A stretch of 64,000 nucleotides of DNA, taken from positions 1 to 64,000 of the forward strand of contig JAURVB010014455.1 in NCBI GenBank assembly GCA_033002965.1, written 5' to 3'. The notes below the pieces were generated by a model, which ran no database searches, was not told where the DNA came from, and worked only from the letters and a program-made list of their open reading frames with translations. This document shows positions 35,326 through 47,200 of this stretch, piece by piece (positions within the stretch are counted from its first letter, which is position 1; each line of letters starts with the position of its first letter). Position numbers and translations under genes: made by a program. This DNA comes from Piper betle. Lineage: Eukaryota; Streptophyta; Magnoliopsida; Piperales; Piperaceae.

Positions 35326-35364
35326 GCTGCAATGCGCTGCCAAATCATGGCAGCGCATTGCAGC
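35326..35364. repeat. Perfect 16-bp inverted repeat, 7-base spacer
   Basis: GCTGCAATGCGCTGCC, spacer AAATCAT, then GGCAGCGCATTGCAGC. It uses the same GCAGCGCAT core as the foldback element that starts 30 bases further on, so it may be an excision footprint or a miniature relative. Confidence 0.85.
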
Positions 35365-35433
35365 AATCACGATATATATATATAAATGCTACCATGCGCT
35401 GCATCAAAATGCAGCGCATTGGCAGCGTTTTAT

Positions 35434-35467
35434 TTTGGGCCGTTGGATGAAAATCCAACGGCCCAAA
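35434..35467. repeat. Left subterminal hairpin, GAAA loop
   Basis: The stem TTTGGGCCGTTGGAT pairs perfectly with ATCCAACGGCCCAAA around a GAAA loop (15 bp). Confidence 0.9.
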
Positions 35468-35658
35468 CGTGTTTTTTCAATTTTTTCCCCTCCCCCGTTT
35501 TCCTCCTCAGATCGCCTTTCAGCCCGCCGGATTCCGCCGCCGCCGCCTCCGCCCTCGCCCCTCCGGCCCTGCCCCTGCCCCGGCCCCGCCCGAACGTGCC
35601 CCATCCCCTACCCCCGGGCCGCCCGCTGGCCCAGCCGCGTTTCCCTCTCACCCCCCCC

Positions 35659-35775
35659 GCCTGGGCGAGCCGCGACCCCCCTGCCTGGGCGAGCGGCGGC
35701 CCCGTGCCCGGGCGAGCGCGCCCCCGTGCTGGGCGAGACGGCCCCCGTGCCCTGGCGAGGCGCGGCCCCCTGCCC
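35659..35775 (+). repeat. ~23-bp GC-rich minisatellite in the left arm
   Basis: About five tandem copies of a unit like CTGGGCGAGCGGCGGCCCCGTGC, beginning near 35,659, 35,684, 35,708, 35,729 and 35,751. Confidence 0.7.
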
Positions 35776-36000
35776 CAGCCGGTGCCGCGGCCCGCCCCTG
35801 CCCCTGTCCAAAGCCGTGGTCCCCCTGCCCCCGCCCGGCGCCGCGGCCCGCCCCTGCCGCCGCAGTCCCCCTACCGACCCCGCCCGCAGCCACGCCCCTC
35901 CCGCCCGCTGGCGGCCGGCGGCGAGGTCGCCGGCGGTGGAGCGGCGCGGCAGAACAATGGGTGGGGAAAGAAACAGGGGAGGGTAGTTTTGTAATAAAAA

Positions 36001-37215
36001 TTTGACTCGCTCCCGACTCGAGTCAAAGTTTTTATTAGGAAATAAATTTTAAAAAGAATAAAATAATTTCGTTAAAAAAAATTGACTCGATCCCGACTTG
36101 AGTTAAGTTAATATTATGAAATAAATTTAAAAATAAAATAAAATAATTTCATAAAAAAACTTGACTCGATCTCGAATCGAGTCAAGTTAATATTATAAAA
36201 TAAATTAAAATAAAATAAAATAATATCGTAATAAAAACTTAACTCTAGTCGGGATCAAGTCAATTTTTTATTACGAAATAAATTTTAAAAAAATAAAATA
36301 ATTTCGTTAAAAAAATTTGATTCGATCTCAACTGGAGTTAAATTAGTAGTATGGAATAAATTTTAAAAAACATAATTTTGTAGTAAAAACTTGACTTGAG
36401 TCGGGATCGAGTCAATAATATGAAATAAATTTAAAAAATATAAAATAATTTTGTAATAAAAAGCTGACTCGATCATGTGCGGGATCGACTCAAGTTTTTA
36501 TTACAAAATAAATTTATTACCGAATAAATTTTTATTACAAAATAAATTTTTTAAAAAATAAAATAATTCTGTAATAAATTATTTTAACTCGAGTCGGGAT
36601 CGAATAAATTTTTTATTAAGAAATTATTTATTTAATTTTTTTTGTCGCCGCCTCAGGGCTGGATGGGCCTGCTGGGAAATACATGGCGCCGATCTCATGT
36701 GGGACCAATAAAATTTTTATTACAAACTTATTTTATTTTTTAAATTTTATTTCGTAATATTGACTCGATCTCGTGTAGGATCGAGTCAAGTTTTATTACA
36801 AAATTATTTTATTTTATTTTTAAATTTATTTCATAATATTGACTCGATCCACGTGCGAGATCGAGTCAAGTTTTTATTATAAAAAAATTTTATTTTTTTA
36901 ATTTATTTCGTAACTGGCAGAGAGGGGGTCAGGGGGCGGCAGGAGGCGAGGCAGCGGGCCTGGGCCGGTGGAGGGCATGGGGGCAGCGGGTGTGGGGGGA
37001 CGGGGGAAGGGTGTGGGTGGCGACAGGGAGGCGATCGGCAAGCGGCGACGTCGGCCGGGAGCGGGTTCAAATTTTTATTTTATGTTATTTTATTTTAAAA
37101 ATTTATTTCGTAAAATTGACTCGAGTAAGGAGCGAGTCAATTTTTTATTTTATTATATTTTATTTTTAAAATTTATTTCGTAAATTTGACTCTAGTCGGG
37201 ACCGAGTCAAATTTT
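36001..37215. repeat. ~80-bp tandem array of palindromic CGAGTC modules
   Basis: About 12 copies of a palindromic core of the form TTGACTCGAtc..ga(t)CGAGTCAA. The first seven are spaced about 72-81 bases apart (near 36,001, 36,080, 36,161, 36,240, 36,318, 36,390, 36,463). Later ones are near 36,585, 36,760, 36,838, 37,117 and 37,186. Spacers are AT-rich and carry TTTCGTAATAAAA on one strand and its complement TTTTATTACGAAAT on the other. The array is therefore symmetric at two levels. GC-rich insertions interrupt it at 36,645-36,700 and 36,910-37,070. Confidence 0.8.
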
Positions 37216-37753
37216 TATTACGAAATTGCCATCGCTCCTCCGTTCCGCGTCGCGCCACCGCCGGCGGTGATGCAGTGACGTCGGCGTGGAGGTGGCCAGG
37301 GCAGCAGACGGCGGGGAGGAGCTCGGTCGACGGGTGGGGCGGCGGCGGGGATGGGGGCGAAACGGGCGGCCGGGGAGGGTGGCGGAAACAGGGCAGGGGC
37401 GAGCGGGGCCGCGGCGGGGGTGGGGCGAAACAGGCGGCGGGGGGGGCGGGGAACCGGGCGGGGGTGGGGGAACACGGGGCAGGTGGGGGGGAGGGCTGCG
37501 GGCAGGGGTCGGGCGGGGGCGAGGCGGCGGAAGAGGCGGCGGCGGAGGGGGCAGGGGGAAACAGGGGAGGTCGGGGGAAGGCTGCGGACGGGGGGGCGCG
37601 GCGGCGGACGGGGCGGGGGGAACCAGGGCAGGTGGGGGGGAGGGCTGCGGGCGGAGGCGGGACGGGGCCGGGGCAGGGGCCGGCGGGGGGCGGGGCGGCG
37701 CCGACGGGGCGGCGTGAACAGTGGTAGGTAGGGAGGGTAAAAAAATTATATCC

Positions 37754-37781
37754 GGGCCGTTGGATTTTCATCCAACGGCCC
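37754..37781. repeat. Right subterminal hairpin
   Basis: The stem GGGCCGTTGGAT pairs with ATCCAACGGCCC around a TTTC loop. It is the reverse complement of the left-end hairpin. Confidence 0.9.
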
Positions 37782-38138
37782 AGATTTGTTGCGCTGCATA
37801 TATATATACACCATTCTTATAGTCCCAAATGTTAGAGTTGAAACGAAGAGGAGACCAGATATGCAAAAATAGCCAAATGTTACACCGGGTTGTGGCTGGC
37901 TTGTTATAAGTAAAATCTTGATGTAATGTCCGCCAAAGCAGCCTCCGACCTCTTCAACGAAGGTATTCATCCTTCTTCCTTCTTCTCTTCAATCCATGCT
38001 ATGAATTATGATTGCTGTTTTAGATAGTTTGTCTCCAATATATTATGTGTATGGTTTTGCTTAGGTATTTTGTGAAATTTATATATTTTCAGTGTTGAAT
38101 ATTTTGGTGTTGTATATTTGGAAGGGTGTAGCTCTACA

Positions 38139-39047
38139 ATGGCTGCCATACCCAGTGATCTGGTCTGGGAGATTGTGAGTAAAAGCAACTCGTTTCTTGT
38201 GAAGGAGTTTGGTAATGGTACCCAGAAGATGCAGTTAAGTAAAAGAGAGGAACATGTAGAATCAACAATTACTTTAAACTTTAACCAAAATTATATAGAT
38301 GATAAAAACATCATCAATAAAGCCTTCTTCATATCAAATCATCAAGAAAATAAATTTAATAACGGAAGCGTACCTGGATCCATGATTGTAAAGCAATTCT
38401 TTAATTTCTTCTAGTTTGATCTTCCAGATTCAGCACTTGTTCTTCAAAACCAGAGTTTGGATGACCAGAAAAGAAAACGACGGTGCGAATCCGGGGACCA
38501 TAACCGTATTTATCCTTGTAACCATATTTATCCTTATTTTTCATAATTCCAATTTAACCCATCATAAATTAGAGATTAAGAAAACGGTATCTACACATAT
38601 TTATCCATACTCATCTTAAATATATGATATCTCCATATATTTTATTAAATATTAATGGCCCATTATCCTTAACTTTAACAGATCAATTTAATTTAGGCCA
38701 TACCTTAATAATAACAGCATATAATACAATTATATATACATATATACGTCCAACATCCAACAAAACAATCTCTACAACCTCAACTCCTTCAAGCATTCTC
38801 GTCTGTAGCTTTTATTTTTTATTTATTTTGTCTGTATGATTTATTGATCTCTTTTGTTAAATTAGCTAATTGAGCAATGGTTGGTAGGTCTTGCAAACAA
38901 GAAGTCGGTACTGATTCAGCCCGATAGTAATGATCTTACTGTTGTGTTGGCAACCTCGAAGATGAAGAAGCAGACCAGCTGGGGAAGGCTTTCCATCGAT
39001 CTCTTATGAAGGAGTTTACTCGCATGGCCAAAGCTGTTGTTAATCAG
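38139..39047 (+). pseudogene. RPL28: Ribosomal protein L28 (eL28) pseudogene, incomplete
   Basis: The first part, from 38,139, reads MAAIPSDLVWEIVSKSNSFL then VKEFGNGTQKMQLSK, a clear eL28 N-terminus. After 38,245 the NLYNLxSYKHSG-like stretch is missing. A second exon at 38,888-39,047 has proper splice sites (TAG before, GTGGGA after) and encodes LANKKSVLIQPDSND, VVLATSKMKKQ and KAFHRSLMKEFTRMAKAVVN. The reading frame slips by one missing base at the G4 run near 38,981. The final exon, expected to begin VADNYYRPDL, was not found downstream. A leader-like exon ending at a GTATTC donor lies at about 37,929-37,961. The retained intron positions indicate a copied gene rather than a processed transcript. 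Confidence 0.75.
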
Positions 39048-39229
39048 GTGGGAACTTGTTAACTGTGGAAATTTTGTTTCTTTTTTCGTTTGTTCTTGTA
39101 GTTGGTCAAGCTAAGTAAAGTAGTATCTTTGACTGTTTGAGAATTTAGCAAAAAAAAAAGTAATTAACATCTATACATGGAAATAATTTGTTATTTTGGT
39201 TGTCAATTGATTTGATGTGTTATTAGAAT

Positions 39230-40290
39230 AGTTGGACAAGGTGGGTGAAAATGTTGCCAAAAAAATTGACATTATTACTGTTGTCATAATGTAGAGATTT
39301 CAGAGGGAGTATGATATTTCTATAATGGTTTTGGTTTAATCTTCTATTTGTTAAGGATTTTGAGTTTTTACTTATCATTGATGTTTAGTCAGTAGATTGA
39401 AGAATTGCAGTGATGAGAAGCTAACATGTAAGAAGACCTGATTTTATTGGGTTCTTCAGTGAAATATACTTGTTACGCTTGGCTTCTGAGCTGTTCATTC
39501 ATTTGATGTTGAAACTGGCTTTTTATGTTCCTTCACTTTCATGTTAAAGAAAGTTGTATAAAAGATCTTGGCAAGTGTGTCGTTGATCTTGTGAGGTTTG
39601 GCTAGCTTGTGTTCCCATGAATATTGAAACATCAGCTAATTGTTTTGTTTTTTTAGACATTTCATTCCTTTGAAGGTGGATATTAGTCTTTTTCAGCTGG
39701 TGTAGCTTCTAATTCTTTTTGGCCCCATGTCTTATTATAGCTGCGGTGCATGAAGCAAAAGGTTTTATAACATATGATGATTTTGTCTGTCTGAGTAAGT
39801 TGTAGGGTCTCAACTAATTTCTATGGCAGTTTCAGCTGATAATTATGTATTTGGGGTTTCAGTTGATTGTATCCTCGTGAATGAGAATAGTTGGACATGA
39901 TGGTACATTCATCCCCAACAGTATGAAAATGTAGCAAAAAAAAAGTTGGCATTCTTATTTTTGTTTCATAATATATAGAATCTAAGGTGAAATGTGTCAT
40001 TTTTTATTTTGGTTTTATCTTCTATTTGTCTGTTTTGAGTTTTTAGTATATTATTGTCTGCAAGGCAGTTAATTGAAGGATTTCAGTAATAAGAAGCTAA
40101 CATGTAAGACCTGATTTTATCGTATTCTTCAGGGAAATATACCTGTTATGCTTGGCTTCTGAGCAATTCATTCCTTTCATGTTGATTATAGGACTAGCCT
40201 ATATTGCTGTGAACATTGAAACATTTAATGTTAGTTTCATTATTTAGAGATTTTATTTCCTTGAAGGCGGAATATTTTTTAGCTGATATA
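39230..40290 (+). repeat. Direct tandem duplication, ~650-bp period
   Basis: The unit at about 39,230-39,720 recurs at 39,886-40,290: AGTTGGACA, TCTTCTATTTGT, AAGAAGCTAACATGTAAGA, TTCTTCAGxGAAATATAC, GCTTGGCTTCTGAGC and CCTTGAAGGxGGA appear in the same order. It lies where the last intron of the L28 pseudogene would be. Confidence 0.75.
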
Positions 40291-43200
40291 GTTTCTAGGT
40301 GTGATAAATATCTTATGATAAATAGGCTTGACGGGTAACTTGGCTATTGTAAAAAAGAGTCGTGTTACTAGTGTAGACATGAGCTATGTTTTATATTTAG
40401 AGCAATTTAGTAAGTCTCCCTGTTCAAAATTCATAATGAGCAATTACACAATTTAAACTCAATTTGATATTTCTATCCTTTTCATCTTATTTATCAAAAT
40501 AATTATAATAAAAATTAATTTTAAATATCTATTAACAGTGAATCTTTTGAAAATTTGCAAATAGGTCATAATGAGATAATTATTTTTTATCAGCCTCCTA
40601 ATACTTGGGCACATGAAATTGCTCTGTGATCTTACTTTGTGTTAAATTAAGATAAAAGAGTTTGATAGGATTAAGGCGACCTTATCGTATAAAGAAATCA
40701 TTCGAATTAAAATAAAAGTAAAAATATAGTGCCACAAGCGTAGGAAACAAACGAGAGGTTCAATTATAATCCTTAAATCAATTCACTGTGATTTAATAAC
40801 CACAAATTTACTATTTCTTTTAATTTTTATAATTTACATAAAAATAATAAGTTTTGTTGCCTTTGAGTTGATTTTGAGATCTTTGACTCTAATGCCTTAT
40901 TTCATCCTCTTCTGATCTTAAAAGCTTTAGCATTTAAAAACGAATGGGTAACAAGTTTAAAAAGGATTCAAAACTCGATTTTTAATTATTATGTCATACA
41001 CAGTCTGTGGATATTTTTGGGTGCGCCAGGATTGGAGTGGCACACTGTGCACCGATTGGTCCTGTGTAGCAAGCGGTTTAGACGCAATCGCGGGTTCGGG
41101 TCTGGTCATGATCGCATTCAACCATGGCCAGTGAAGTTGGTCACGAATCTAGCTAGGACTGCAAAAGCAGCAGTTGTAAACGGGCAGACAGATCCGGTTA
41201 CGGCGGTGGTGGAACGCCGACTTTGGCCGCTCTGACAATCACATTTCCAGCAACGAAAGCGGACAGAGATCGGCCAGATCTACAGGTATTTGACTAGGGA
41301 GTGGTTTTTCGGTGGCATGAAGGACTAAGACGGTTGTGGCCAACGGCAGTGAGGCCAAAAAGTTCAGGTGGAATTGATCTTTGCCGGGACCTTATTGCCG
41401 TTTTCTAACAACGGTGGCGCCTTACTGCAACACGACTTGACTTGGACTTGTATCCGGCCACGAGGGAAATTGAGTGGAGGTTCTAGAACGGCTAACCGAG
41501 ACCCGTGCTGGCTGGATGGAGGAGGCCAGGAAGGTGGGAGTATCATCTTCTCGACTATGCTCTGGTGATAGTCTTTTGGGTAGTTTCCCGCTGACGGCGA
41601 GCTTCACCAGTGGTGTTTCTCTGCTTGATTCTGTTCCCGGAGATGAATATAACTAATTGGATGTGGGGGCACTGCCGAAAACTATCTAGGCCGACCAGAT
41701 GGAGGCTCTAATGGTTGCAACTTTCTGGTTCTTCACTATTCGGACGAGCCACTTGTCGGCTATTTTCAGGCAAGGGTGGTAGCCAATCGCAGCGGGGATC
41801 AGTGTGGGATTGTGGCCGAAGTTTCAGGGAAGCTCTTGGACGTGACGACGTGGCCTTGGTCGACACTGGTTGGCTGGTCGGCGGCTCCAAAAATGGCAGC
41901 TCTCTCCTATTTCCTTGCTCCGAAAGGGTACTTTGAGTTGGTTTTCCGGCGACAGAGGGACTTTTTCGGCCGCAAATCTTGGCTGGGGTCCATAGCCGGC
42001 GCTGTTGGGAGTCTATTGGAAACGGTGGCGTGGTCGGAGGCAACTTGGCTTGGCTGGACGGATGGGAGGAAGATGGCGGCTTTTGCTGCAAAATTGGTCC
42101 AGCAAATAGGTTCTGGGCAACTTTGCGGGGTCAGTTGGCCTTGCCGGTGGCGGATATAGGCCGGTGGTGATGGGGCACTTCAACCTTTCCACCGGTGGGC
42201 TAGGGTCGTCGAAGAGTTATCTCCCGCGAGGGGGCACCTCCCTTTCTCCTTTCTTCTCTACTTGTTGGCTGCTCCTTCTTCTCTTCTCTTCTTCACGTCC
42301 TTCTCTTTTATTCACGTTGCAGCAGCAACAGCCACCCTCTTCTTTTTTTCTCCTTTTTTTTTTTTAGCAGCACACGAGCCCCCTTCTTCTTCTTTCTTTT
42401 TTTTGGCACACGAGGCCCACCTCTTCTTCTCATCTAGGAGAGCTTCTCGGTTCCACAACTTAAGGCTTTAAATTAGACCTAGGGGTTAGCTCAATCGGGA
42501 TGTGTTGTTTATAGTTAACACAAACACCTACTTATGCACTTTATTTTTATTATATATAAATATTTTTGAGGGACCTATTATAAATGAGGGTTTCTCGTAA
42601 TTTTTTTCCTATAAAAAATTGGGTACTTTTCTCTCCCACACATAATAAACATGATTCGTTCCTTCTGCACATAATTTTGAATTATAAAGGATTCACACTT
42701 ATGTATAACCTAAATATTTAATTAATATTGAATTCTATTTAAAATTTTATACTGTTGACGTCACTTTAAATAATGGTCATTTAAATAGTTTTAAATAATA
42801 CTTTTAGAACTTCATACTAGCTCATTGTTAGCTAAAGATAAATTACGCGTACCTGTTATACAGGTGGTGAAATATCAACCATATTGACCGTTCTTATGAT
42901 TTGTAATATTAATAAAAAAAGGATCCCAATAAATCCTTCACTTATCAATTAACAATTTGATTTCAATTAATGGCCTAGAGATCACTAAATCCTTACAATA
43001 CATATCATCCTCGCCATAATTATACCCGTTTACAGATTAATACTAAGAGAGATTGGCCCCTCTATAAAGTTAAGCTAAATCTAATTAATGTTTAACCAAA
43101 TAAATATATCTCCAATAAATACCCAATTCATGTTCCACTTAAAATTAAATAAATCAAATCTTATGGTCGCTCAACTCAAAATTCAAAACATAGCATAAAA

Positions 43201-44202
43201 ACCAAGTCTATATATGACACATGCATTGAACAATGCAAACCAATCCATAACACAGCCAACATAAAGAAAACCCTAATTGTCCCCATTACAATTAAAATTC
43301 AAAGAATATAAATTTAAAGTTAGAAGTCCATTGAGCTAAAGTCTAATCCATGACAAAAATATGCAAAAACAACCAAATAAAGTCCATCCAGCTATCCCCT
43401 CTGAAGCACCACTTGATTACAGATATAACAGAACTTGCGAACAAAAATGAAATAAATATGATAACATGTCCTCGATTGACAACGTAAACATTGGAAAGAG
43501 AAACCATTAGTCAAACCGATGAGCCTTCTTATATTGCGAAGGGGATCATTTAATAAAAATATTAAAATTAGAATTCAAAAATTACACACTAAAAAGATTT
43601 GGATAAGAACAATTTAGCTTCAATACTTCCTGATAACAGCACCAAAGTGCACTTTTTTTCTTCAAAGCAACAATAATCTGCAAAGTGCTCTACCAGGAGT
43701 TAAATAATGCTTCTTTTGGCAATAAACCTGGGGAAGAGCTTCCAAGTTGATCAATATGAAAATAAACCTAAGATCCATGAAATTGGTGCATGGCAAAGAT
43801 GTTGGTCAGTCTAAAAGCTCTAAGAAGAAAGGAACAATACGTGACCATTGAGACAGATAATAGAAAAACACACGGCTAATGGAAGGATGGTGTATGTTGT
43901 ATAGAAAAAAGGCAATTTGCAAATAATTTTCCCTATATCCAAACCAAGACAATTTTGAAGTTGAAAATTGACAGCTCCCATTAAACATTATGCTAAGCAT
44001 GTAGAAAGATGAAAAAAAAGAATACGAATCAATACTTTCAAAGATACTATGGTTGACAGCTGCACTTTCTCAAACTTATAACCTGGTTGGCTAGATAACT
44101 GAATACTTTCAAAATTTTCACCTGCATCATGGACATGCGGAGCCACTTCATCAAGTACCTGGCCCACGTCAATGAATACGAATCAAATGCAACTCAAATG
44201 AT
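40291..44202. other. Intergenic DNA, no supportable gene
   Basis: 40,291-40,990 is AT-rich. 41,000-42,170 is GC-rich and rich in CCGGCGG and GGTGGC phrases; it has overlapping frames on both strands with no conserved motif, and looks like degraded LTR sequence. 42,230-42,420 is pyrimidine-rich (CTTCTTCTTT). 42,480-44,200 is AT-rich, and its end includes the 3' UTR of the minus-strand DUF3531-type gene. Confidence 0.4.
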
Positions 44203-47200
44203 TCAAATCTTGTGGACACTGAAACCAACATCTTCTGATGTCACATTCTCCTTCCAATTCTCAAATTCTGATCCGCCAAATACTATTTGTTTGATTCCAA
44301 GATAACTGTGAACAAGAAATCAAGATAAGAGAAAGTAAATATAAATCTAGTTGAAGGTCATAGCATTCACGACAGTGTTAGGCCCACTTGTTACTGCAAC
44401 AACCAATTTATGTCTGAAATTTCAAAAATGTCTACCAATGATTTCCGAGTATTACCATGGCAATCACTAATTGAAGCTTACAGCCAAGAACATTGTAAGA
44501 TACAATACACTGTTTCTCAAAAAGAGGGCATAGAAAATGTGACCATAGAGAAAAAACAAACATGAATAACCAGGCAAACAGAAAGCCAAAAGACTCATTT
44601 AAACATAGAGACTGATCATAAATAATGTTGTACTTCAGAAAAGTGTTGATATACAGTTTATGATCACCATTATGATTTTAGATTGACAGTCATTCAAGGT
44701 AAGGAGGATGATGCCATGCCTAGAAATAATCCTACCACTCGTTGTGGCAGACCCAACTTACAAATTTCATATTAGAACTTGACACGTGTCTCATTTGTAT
44801 GCATAAAAGACAAATTCAATTACTTATCTTCAGCAACTCAGACTTTAAAACAAACTGATATATAACATGGTCAAACAGCCATGTGAATGGAAGCCAATAG
44901 CTGGAGTTTGATTTATGGTAATAAGACTTCTGAGTAGACATATTTTCAAGCAAAAGAATGCCTAGATATGCAGTCTCTGAAAGTCAAAACAGCCCAAACC
45001 GAGTCAAACTTCATTACTTATCCGTGAATGGAGGTTAATAATACCCTATGATCTAAATATGGATACTCTTGTTTGTTCTGTAGAAACATAAAAAATGAAG
45101 TTCCATGGATTGGATCTCTTTTACATTGAATAGACCTTAGATCCCAGAAATTATCAAGTGCAACTAGTTAGAGAGCCAAAACTTGAATTGATGTAAAAGT
45201 AAAGATAGAGAATAATTGTTAACATGATAGATACAAACATGAAAGTTAATAGTTTTTAGATGATAAATGATTAAAGAAGCAGTTTGTCCACGTTCAATTC
45301 AACTACTTGATGCCTACAAAGAGCAACGAGAAACTAAGTTTGAGAAAGTACTCAGAGCTGATCTGTATCAGGGCATTTATTAAGACATCCAAAAGTAACG
45401 GTTCACTTGTTCCAATATCAACCCTAGAAAAGTGAGACAACCATACATTATAATCAGGAAAAGCAAAATTCAAAAAACTTGTAGAAGCTAACAAAATCAT
45501 TTAGTGGTTGTTTAATACAAACTACTTTTGCCTTCCCATTTATTTTCTTTCACATGGTTCACCTTATTATCCATTCCAAAATAAGTGATTTTAAATGGTC
45601 TAATTAAAAGTCAAGACAGATGTAACTTCAATGAAAGCATACGGCATGTAGAAATACCATATTCTTGCCAAATTATCTTGAACTTCAAAATCACCAATGT
45701 TGTAGAATGTGGTTGGAGTTGCATTTGCGCCTTGAATTGCATCATAACTGGGCCTTTTGTCCATTGGCGCTTGTGATAACTGTAAAAAAATGTTTAGGCC
45801 ATCAATTTATTACCACAAAGATTTTAGTTAAACATTTTGCTCATGCATGCAATGGTTGGACCACAAATCATAATATCTGATATTTCCTCATTCTTAACTA
45901 AGACCACATCCTTAGAAGAAATTAATAACTCAAAGAAAGATAAGCACCACCAATACAAATACAAATCAACCCTATAGTTATCTCTTCAGAAAAGCAAGCA
46001 ACCCTCAATTATATCCATGGTAGACAAATGAATGCCCACTGGATAGCAAAATCTTATTATACTTATTTGATTAGCATACTGATGAAACTAGATTAGCAAA
46101 TAGTAATCCTTGCAATAAGTATGAAAAGAACTGGTACATAAATCAATTGAAAGTGAGAAAAACAAATCAAAATGTGAAAGTGATAAAAGCAGGTAAACCC
46201 CCATCATGAAAAAAAGCAAGAAGCTCTCAGCAAGAAAATAGGCCTACATGCTTTACAAATTTGTCAAAAACAAATAATTGAAACCGATTATTGAATCTAA
46301 TATGACCCATTTATAGTGAAAAAGTGATACAAGCTGACTATACCTGCATATTCAAAGAATTGCATCCTCCAAGACGTCCTATGATGTGCCAAGACCTAAT
46401 TGTCTGTAGTTTGATAAATTTGACAAGAATCTTTATTTGAGCTAATATGAAGCTAATATGATATGGGAAGAAGTCCACTTACATCACATATTAAAGAGAT
46501 ATCCTTTTCCAAGGGTGTATTGAAAAATTCGAACCATATGTAAGAATTTGAGAACTCAAACCTGAAAATTTTCACAACATGATTAAACAAGGTAAAAGAA
46601 AAAAGAAAACATAAAAACTGGCACAAAAAAAGAAGAAGGAAGCAGAGCATAGACATTCTAGTTCATTATGGATTGCCCAAACACGGGTCATGTTAAAGTA
46701 AATATTAAATGGCTTCCTTTTTTTAAGGGCTTGAAATTTTGTCACAAGTGGTCACACCATCTAAATTTATATGGTATCAAAACCAAAGGATGTGGAAAGG
46801 GTGTGCATTCGAATCCTGCAGGGGGGATAGCTGCCTGGAGGACTATTAACTTGTCCCAATTTATTCCCAATAGATAATTTGCACCATGTTTGTTGTCGCG
46901 CAAAGCCATAAAAATTGCTTGCATGTGAGGATGAGCGTTGAAGTAAATATTGAACGGTTCCCCATTTTAGTTGTTTGAGATTTTGGGACAAGTGGTCAAA
47001 CCTTCTAAATTTACAGATCAAACACAATGCAATAGATCCACCTTCTTCCAGAAACTAACAAGATAATTTTCATAAAGTAATCAGTTGTTCAAAGCCCCCA
47101 ATTGATGGGAACCAAGCAATTTTATTTGCGCAACCACACATCAACTATATGAGGAAGAGCGTATTGTTAGCTTACTTGTCGAATGTAACCTTAACAGGCG

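Larger units (their letters stand above)
35394..37798. mobile_element. Foldback-type element with hairpin ends and an internal palindromic array
   Basis: Left end: an 11-bp hairpin (ATGCGCTGCAT-CAAA-ATGCAGCGCAT), then a 15-bp-stem hairpin at 35,434-35,467, then a C-rich arm to about 35,960. Right end in reverse order: a G-rich arm (37,210-37,735), the hairpin at 37,754-37,781, then GCGCTGCAT. The two ends are inverted copies. The middle (36,001-37,215) is the ~80-bp array described separately. AT runs flank both sides. There is no transposase-like frame; the long proline-, arginine- or glycine-rich frames in the arms are compositional. It fits a non-autonomous foldback DNA transposon, but the superfamily is unknown and no clear target-site duplication could be fixed. 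Confidence 0.6.

Noticed and set aside
35288..36005. Three overlapping long frames (proline-, alanine- and arginine-rich) on the plus strand
   Set aside because: All three frames are open because the DNA is C-rich and lacks stop trinucleotides; no conserved motif, and the segment is an arm of the foldback element.
37166..37771. 201-codon minus-strand proline-rich frame and glycine-rich plus-strand frames opposite it
   Set aside because: Compositional openness of the G-rich arm; both strands and several frames are open at once.
39825..39850. Possible last exon of the L28 pseudogene (reads ADNY)
   Set aside because: Only four residues match and the following sequence diverges; the same region lies in a non-coding direct duplication.
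41708..42159. 127-codon frames on both strands in a GC-rich intergenic block
   Set aside because: Open on both strands, low-complexity Ser/Pro or Gly/Trp composition, no motif, and surrounded by repeat-like DNA.
46785..46830. A tRNA-derived SINE suggested by GCATTCGAATCCTGC (B-box-like)
   Set aside because: The flanking direct repeats, primer-binding site and target-site duplication are better explained by a TRIM; no matching A box was found.
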